A stretch of 64,000 bases of DNA, from contig JACEVL010006441.1 of assembly GCA_020284085.1 (NCBI GenBank), forward strand, positions 1,531,001-1,595,000, written 5' to 3'. The number at the start of each line of letters is the position of its first letter. The stretch's first letter is position 1. Below, piece after piece: positions 36,801 to 45,800 of the stretch. A program made the translations under genes and the position numbers. This DNA is from Aporrectodea caliginosa. Taxonomy: Eukaryota > Annelida > Clitellata > Crassiclitellata > Lumbricidae. The notes beneath the pieces were generated by a model that saw only the letters and a list, made by a program, of their open reading frames with translations, searched no databases and had not been told where the DNA came from.

Positions 36801-39800
36801 ATTTTTTTAAATTTATATTTCCTATATGCTTAGGTTAGTCTAGTGGCATCACAGACAAAAGTTTGTTTCAAAACATCTGCTATGCCTGCATCCTCTGGCC
36901 AACTCAGTAATGAATATACTGATTGTGTTGTCAGTGGGAAGACGAGACGGGAAGGGAGAAGACTTGCCACCTGCCCTCATATGACAAGAAAAATTAACTA
37001 CGGAAATGTTTACTGCAACATAAAACTTCGGAACTACGGAAATGTTTACTGCAACATAGAACTGCAACATATGTAATATATACAATTATACATCTGTATC
37101 AAATTTATTTATATACAAACAATCAGTACTTTACCAGATTAATAGCTCACACTGTAAGAGGTGCTTCAGAAATATCCAATACAATACAATACAATACATC
37201 AGCTGCACATAAGTGAGAAATGCTGCACTGGTTTCCTTGAAGGAAAGCAATAAATGTTGATTCAAGATCTTCCTATGTGAATGACCCACAATGGTTGGCA
37301 CTGCGCCAAGGTGACTGGTTGAACATAAAGTTTAGGTTCTGTCCTTGGCATACTCTTTTTGTTCCACGAGTTAGGACAATTATGGCACAAACTAGATCTT
37401 TTGCCACTATTGGGCCCTCCCTATGGAATGACCTTTCCTCCTCTCTACGTGTTACCATTCTTTCTGGATCTCTTCCTGCAGCCTTTTCTGGTATACATCA
37501 GAGTCAGCTTGGTCTTCGATCACCGAGTTCTGCGGCCTGCAGGTGCCTCGTTTCCGTGCATCGATGCGAGCTCATTGGGTTTTCTCGTGAATCCTCTTGG
37601 AACAATTTTGCTCTATCTCGACGCACTGTTTTGATTGATTCAGCTCAACAGACATCTTCTATTTACCTGTTGACATCAGTTAGATAGCCAAGAAAAACAG
37701 TGCTTTTGAAAGGCACTACATAAGTGTTTTGCTACATTACAATACTATGCATGCATATAAAACATGCATCATCAATAACCATGGGCTCAGTGCCCGTAGG
37801 TGTCCGATGCCTTCTTCACAATGTCTCTCCATTCAAGTTAAACATGTACATGTTTTCTGTAACACCCAAATCAGGGTTATGCAGCCCCCAGAGAGAGCTT
37901 AGTGATTACCTCTCGCGTAGATGATGAATCAGGCTTCCCTTCCCTGTGTGGCCGATCAGGGAGGCAAGATACGTCACTGGGCTCTTTCTGTAGCATTAAC
38001 AACAAAATACATGTATTAGTCAATTTAACTGATGTGATGCTACAATCATTTAAAAGTTTACCAGTAATTATGCCAAACTCATGTGTTATCTAATGATGCT
38101 ACACTGAGTTTACAGTGAGATACCTTAGCAGTGTTGGAAATCTGTGGAAAATTAAACAAAAGACAATCCATATAATTTAAATATTTACATTTTACTTATG
38201 AAGGAAAGATCTAGATAGATCGGTAAAAAATGACACCAGCAAAAACTGTTTATGGCAAACAAAGATAGCCATTTGAGTTAAGTTCAGATATTGGTCGATT
38301 AGCATGGGCTCACCGCTGGTGCTTCGTCTAGTTAACTGATGTCCATAGGATAATGAAGAGCACCTCTGATATGTTAGCTCCTTGAGCAGTGGAATACAGA
38401 TGTCTAATTACAATGAAATTTCCATCAAATTAATTACAAGAAATCCCCAAAACAGAATTCAGCCTTTCACCTGTAAAGCAAAACCTGACTCTCCAGACCC
38501 CATGTCAGCTGCAGCTTTCGGATGCTCTGCTCGGGTAGAACTGCAAAGCAAAATGAAACAACATATTAAAGACAGATATAAGACAATGAGATTTAATGTA
38601 AGGAATATATTCACGTAATGATGTACGCATGAACGAATGCATGTACATTATGTACCAGGTACACTGTATTATCGTAATTGTAACTGTAATCTGACATTGT
38701 CAGTGGGAAGACCAGACGGCGAGGCCATTCGCTCTCATATGCTGAGGAAAAGAATACTGCAGTTGCTAACGCTTCACACCCATGGCCTCCTCAGAGCTAA
38801 CTCAAGGAACTGCTCTTCCCTTCTATCCAGTGACAAATCCCCATTTTAAATAATTTAAAGTTATTAATTTCTACACATCAATCAATCAATCAATATTTTT
38901 TTATTGCAGCCGGTAACAACCCATAAGTTTACATTTGTGGCAATCAGTAACAGTAACAACGTAATTGTAACAGGGAGAAGTAACGACGCATAGCAATTAT
39001 ATTGCAGTATAAAGAGAGTATGCAGTACATACTCTTGAACAGCTTCTTGAACTGTGGAGTATCGAATGGCGCCTAAAATGACAAGGCAGACAGCTCTCTT
39101 ACAGACAAAATGCAATAACAGCTAGCATAGATCTGAATCTTTAATTGAATCTCTTATCTGTGTGACTTTGCATGCATTAAAAATGTTTGTAATAATAATA
39201 ATGGTAATAATAATAATAATAATAATGTCAATCAAGCTACTGCTAATCAATAAGAAACTGCATTATGACTATCATACTTCTATCTGTTAACTTAAATTGT
39301 TATGACTATCAATATGACTTAAATTAATGCACCAATTTTACATCCAGTGAAAGATCAGAAATCTCGACTATGAAAAAATATACAGCTTCATTTTCTAAGC
39401 CCATTATATAGGGTGTGCAATAGCCAAGTGGTTAGCATGCTGGATTGTCAACCGAGAGGTCAGGGGTTCAAATCCCCACCACAGCAGGAAATTGTTTTGA
39501 AATTTCTGCTCCATCTGTGGCCCAAGATAACTCAGTTATAACGAGTACACTGACTGTACACTGTCGATGGTAAGAAGAAACGGCGAGGGAGAGGACTGAC
39601 GATGCGCCCTTATATGTCGAGACTATAAAAAATGAAGTCTGTAACAGTTCATACCCATGGCTGCCACTCACGCTAGCTGAAGGGAATGCTTTTCTTCCCT
39701 TCAACAAGTATATGGAGGTAACCCACTTTTCGTTGGCCAAAGGATTAAACAAACAATTAATTAGTGGCTATTAATTAACTATAAAATTTGCATAAAGACT

Positions 39801-42800
39801 AACTCCTACTTTGCTGAACGTTGGTGCTGGATCAGAACTGAAAAAAGAAACCACATATTTTCATCAGAGGCAGTAATCAAGCCAACTAGGCCTATTCATA
39901 TATCACATCTGTTTGTTTGTTTGACGGGATCAATAAACTTTAAGGTTATGGTTATGTCAAAATCATGGCCTCTGTTTTCATTTTGATTCAATGTTCACGA
40001 TTTTCGATGTTGTTCGGGTCTGACCCTTCTGCCCTCCGAACTTCAGTTCACCAGCCAGCAGATGATTATTGTATAATATAGCAGGTAGCAGGCTAGTTTG
40101 CTGATTCCTCCCATCCCACCAACTGACCTAAGCGGCTGAATCGCGAAGACCTGAATTTAATCGTAACTGTAATCTTAAACTCCAAATTTCTAAAGCGCCA
40201 CTCTAAAGCTAAACGCTAAGCACCTGCTTATGCAAGAGCACTGCATCAAGTCAAATTGGCTGTCCAGAGATAGGATAAAATGGAAATGCTGGAATATGCA
40301 GGATAAAATGTAGTATATGTAAGGTATGCAGAAAATAAGTAGTATATATGTAACATGTGTAACATGTAATAAACAAAATGAAACATGTGAACTCACTGGC
40401 TTAATGAAACAGTCGGAAAAGTATCGGTACTTACTTAGACGGTAGAGAAGAAAAGATCGTCTCAACCCAACTTCTCAGAGTTTCCAAGGACTCTGAAAGC
40501 AATCAGGATTCACTGTTACAAGGCACACAGAACTGAAATTCTTCAGAATAGTCTAAATAAGTAAGTAAGTGCTAGGCAAACGCTTACACTTTACAATAAC
40601 AATGCATACAATAGTGGAAAAGTAGCACAAAGTCATTAGAAAAACACCAATTCAATATTATAAACAGCTTCAAAAGTCTAAATATACGGTTATAACTATA
40701 GCTCTAAAGCAAACAGCTCATAAAACTCTACAACAGGCCTACAACTGAAAATAAAACAAGTTAGATATTGGACCAATCATTAAAGCTAGCATCATTATTA
40801 CCTGAATTAGGCCTACCGTAATTTCACCTAAAACCCTTGTTGTGTTATATTACATGAATATGTTCAAATTCACCGACAAACCTGTTGATGATACCACCAG
40901 GGTCATGTGCCGCGCTTTGTAGTATTTCGTGTAGAAGTCTCGGAGGGCCTTCTGAATATCAACATCACTTTCTGCTGGAACTGTCTTCAAGGACACCAAA
41001 TTCCCTAAGAATAAAATACATCATCATTAGTTTTTGTCGCAAGCCATGTCGCGGCAATGGGTATGGATAAACGATCACCATGATTGTCCATGAGCAGTAA
41101 TTTACCAAGTCCATTGCTCCAATTAGTGTTAGTCCAAGGATCTTACGTCCAAAATTACATTGTCTATCCAGCATATTCTTGGCCTGCCTTTGTTTCTTTT
41201 TCCTTCGAATCTTGCAAGCAGTGCAGTTTTTGGGATTCAGTCAACTTCCACTCACTCTACGTGTCCACACACATGCAATGCGGCAGGAACGCACCTTTCC
41301 AAGATGTTTAATATCAGCTGTGCCTGCTTCCCAAGTCACTTTCTGGCACATTCTACAATCGCTTGAAAACTTTTCTGTTTGACCGTGCTGGAGTCGGGAG
41401 CATCTCTTAGTAGTTGTCTTGAAAAGGTGCTATATAAATCCCTGAACGAATGAATGAATGAAAAGCTCAGCTACAAGCGCACACAAACACACTTGCACGT
41501 AAATACACACATACTTGCAACATACATACATGCGTATATCGCAATATTGAGTACACTGCAGTACAATTGTGCTCTGATAATGCTAGGTCTATTGATCATC
41601 TGCAAATCTCAATGCCTGCATCCAACTTCCTTCATCTATTACAATGCATTATATAGTGCTCATAACAAGGGTTTAAAGTGGTTCAGACGTTAGTGAACGG
41701 TGTTAAAGAAGAACACTTATAGGCTATAGCCTGTGGTCCACCACACCTATAGACTGGAGACACTATCAAAGACTTACAATAATCTATTCTGACTGGAGAC
41801 ACTAACTAGTACTTACAGTAATCTATTCTGGGATGTTTTGGTGGGAGTAAATTAAAGAGGAAACCATGTCATACAACTGAGTCATGGTTAACTATACACT
41901 TTTAATTAAACAGTGTTTAAAGGTTTATCATGAACTAAATATAACAGACCATATGCTGGCATCTAACATGGCATTTCTTTCTTAAAAACTACATAGTTCC
42001 TACAGATTTTTTTACAGAAATTGTATTTCACCTAAACGAACAAAGTTAGAGTGCCCTTCAAGAAGTCAAACTCTAGTGTACCATGTATCACGCTAGTCTC
42101 TTAGGGATGACCTTCCGTAAGCTCTCCGTAAAATACCTGCGTGGTGCTACTGGTTCCATTGTCTCTATTTATTTACAGTAATGAGGCCATTCATAAACGC
42201 CATTACGTTCATATGGGGAAGGGTTAGATTTGTGTGGCGCTATGTGATTATGCAGCAATGAACTGCTTAGTGCTTAATGCTTAAACTGTGACGAGAGGGT
42301 GATGGGGGTCAATTTTGCACCAAAATAGTGTGACGTCATTTATAGATGGTCCCAATTATGTTACACCATTCCATTAATCAACTGACTACAAGAGTCATCG
42401 TTTTCCCACAACAAAAGTAAATGTCCATTAAGCACTTACTGAAGATCACTAAACATTGATTGTCTCATAGGAGGATAAAAATAGCATTGACTCAATCATT
42501 CCAAAAATTTATATAGCACCCCTTCAATGTGCCTGCTCAGAGGCGCTCCCAAACCAACCATGCCTGAATAGAAAGGTTTAAGCTGCTGGTAAAAAAACAG
42601 GTATATTATTCCACAAGAGTAACCAAAGCTCAAGCGGAAGCTCATTCCAGGTGGAGGCCTAGAGGCCCAATGATCGAGAAGGCAAAGCATTGCCTGAGAG
42701 AGGAGCGGGCCTGGGGAACAAGGAGCTCCCTTAGATGAGGAGTGTAGCATCGACGGGCCAAATCAGAAACTGGATAACAGAGGTCAGCCAGGTATGATAA

Positions 42801-45800
42801 AGCACAACCAGAGACATTGTCAGACACACAGTCTCCTATCCTGTACAGATGTGCTGCTAGTTGGGAAGCCATTGCAGAAAATCGCACATGTAGTGACTGG
42901 GGCATATTTTGGAATACAGCCAATAAGCCGGGCAGCTGAATGAAGGACCCGGTCCAGACGCCCTATCAAGACTAATGGGAGACCAGCAAGAATGGGAGCA
43001 GCTAATCACATCACACAGAAACACACATGCAAGCACACACACCTACAGTCCTACACACATTTAAAAAATACACAGGACTTTACTTACCCCAAGAAAATCT
43101 GCCCATTGGATGGCCTCGCCTAGCGCACGACCCAATCAGTTCCTCATGTCGTGATTTGTCTTCGTGTTCCTCCTTTGCCCATTCTAAGTTGACAAAAATG
43201 AAGAAAATTTTGCACACATGTTACAATTATATATATATGTATTTGTTTAATCACAAAATCAGGCGACACACCACATCTGGCTAAAAAAAATGGGAATGAT
43301 AATAGGAAATAAACAGCAATCATCTTTAGTAAGTCAGGTTAGTATAAAGGTGGGGCTAGATTTACCTTCACGTCGGTGCAAAATACCCGAGGAATAAAAC
43401 TTTTAGACCTAGAATTTGCAAGTTCTCAAGAAACACAGAGTTCATGACTACAGCTCCTGCAATTTAACAAAGTGGACTAACTTTTCAACATGAATTTAAA
43501 TCTGACAGCAAGACCAATAATACCCTAAACACTAACTAAGCAAGTAAACACCGGTATATTCTTTATTAGACAATAAATTTCTAATCGCAATTTTGTGTAA
43601 AGACATCTAATAAACACGGTTAAAAAGTGTATAGCATCTAATTGGACATACAAGAAAAAGAATCAACTGCAACTGTCACTTTTCTTTAATATGGCTCTTA
43701 ACGTAATGACCCATTTATTTTGACCTACATCAGCAATGCTAATAACTTTATGTCATAATGCTTAGCTTTCAAGAGGTGCTTAGAAAACAGACAAAACAAG
43801 GTGCTCCTGTAGCATACAGTAGATCAGCGCTTCCGAAACTTTTTCAGTGTCATGAACCGGCAGGAATTTTCCCACTAAGTGACACCTTAGTGTCACTTTG
43901 TGCCAAACCTGTGCCAAATTTATTAATGACTTTTTTGCTCTTTTTCGTTTTCGATCACCTAAGTTCCTCAAAATGTATTAAGACTGATTGAAATGCAAGT
44001 TTAGCCAATTCTATGACTTTATTCAGTTTATTGCCTTTAAAATGCTAGCCTAATAGGTGTTTTGCTATGATTTTTGAAAATATAATTGCAATTTCTTCAT
44101 TCCGAGACAATTGAATGAATACAATACCGGCATCAACTATGTTGATTTCACGGTCTATTGATTTCTGGATCATCATAGGACTTTTGAACATGTCAGCGAA
44201 ATGTTCGAGTGCTGGCTTCAGGTGACTGCTATCGATCTCAAAGTGGAAGGCAGTCTAAAGCAAAATGAAATATCACATTAATTTAACAACTTTAACAGAG
44301 AAAGGTACTACTAGTTTATTACATTTTTAATTAAATTTAGTGCCAGTCCCCAGCTTGGAGAAAGGAGGAGGGTGATGCTAATCATATATGTTATGACACG
44401 GTGTCGTTAAACAGAAACTAAATAATACCATACAAAAAAGATTCTGACCGTTTCAAGGTTCGTTTGCGCATCACTAGAACCAGCGTGCTCGTCGAGGAAC
44501 TTGTCGAACGAGTTTTCCTCTTGATATGTTGCGCATCCCTTGAACACCACTGTAGAACAGAATAAAAACCCGACTTACATTTCGGTCAAGGTGGTGCTCA
44601 ATAGTGTAGTGGTTAACATGCTGAAATGTCAAATGAGAGGTCGGGGATTCAAATCCCCGCCAGGGAAAATTTGGTTTGAGATTTCTTTTCCAGCTGCACT
44701 CCCTAGCCAACTCAGCTATAATGTGTACACTGACTGTACACTGTCGGTGGGAAGATGAGACTGCAAGGGAGAGGACTGGACATCTGCCCTCATATGCTGA
44801 GGCTAAGAAAATGAAGTTGCTAACACTTCATAACCATAGCTGCCTCAGGGTTAGCTTAAGGAACTGTTATTCTTCTCTTCTTTTGTTGTGATCAGACTTG
44901 TAAAGTCATTAAATAGTATACCGTAACCTCGCTATAACACTTGTTGCCAACGTGGATTCGGGTACCTAGCAGCATAACTGGCATTTCCTGTCAATACACG
45001 AGGTACAGTCACTTTTAACCAAATAAGCTAATAATAGATTAGTTGGTCAAAAAGTAGCATCTGTTATTCTAAGATTAACAAATTGACATTAATAGAGTTT
45101 TATCAAAAGTGGGTGCGGTTTTGTAACTTACTGTGTTCAAGGAGATGCGCAACGCCCAGCACAGAGTCTGGTTCCGCAAAGCTCCCGACCTTCACACACA
45201 GACCTGCCGCAGCCTACAACAAAAACAAGTAAGTACAAAGCTTTTTAATAATGCAAGACAGATGCTCACATTTTACAAAATAAACAAATGATAACATATA
45301 AGTTACTGTCACTAATCAGGAAAAGCCTGAAAAACGGCCTGTCAATTGGCAAGGTTTAAATTTGTTAATGATTCTCCAACAGATTGTGATTCTGAGTATA
45401 CAATTTCACTTGAACCAACCATTGATTGACGCCTTTACAGCGTAATAATGGCCATACACTTTACATCAGGCATTAGATTAAACTAGATCAGAAATGAAAA
45501 GAAGCTAATGACAAGAATTTAACACTTTAACAATGAGATACTCGAGGAGAGTGTACTAAAGCGACTGGGAAACCAATGCAGTTCATCATTAAAGGGTCAA
45601 ATTTCAGCAATCAACCACACAGTATCCTGTAATCACATGTCACAACAAGCCAGAACTGAATGATGACCCCCAGACCACCCTGGAAAATCTGTACTTGATA
45701 AACTTTAAGTTCAATTTGACAAACCAAGAGCAATGGTTCCACTCCTTGTTCAGAGCAAAGGCACCCTTACTAAAAGTCACTCAATCAACAGCACCTGTCA

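Noticed and set aside
39417..39485. Genuine tRNA gene
   Set aside because: A and B boxes are present, but the sequence continues into a body shared with many other copies, so it is a SINE head.
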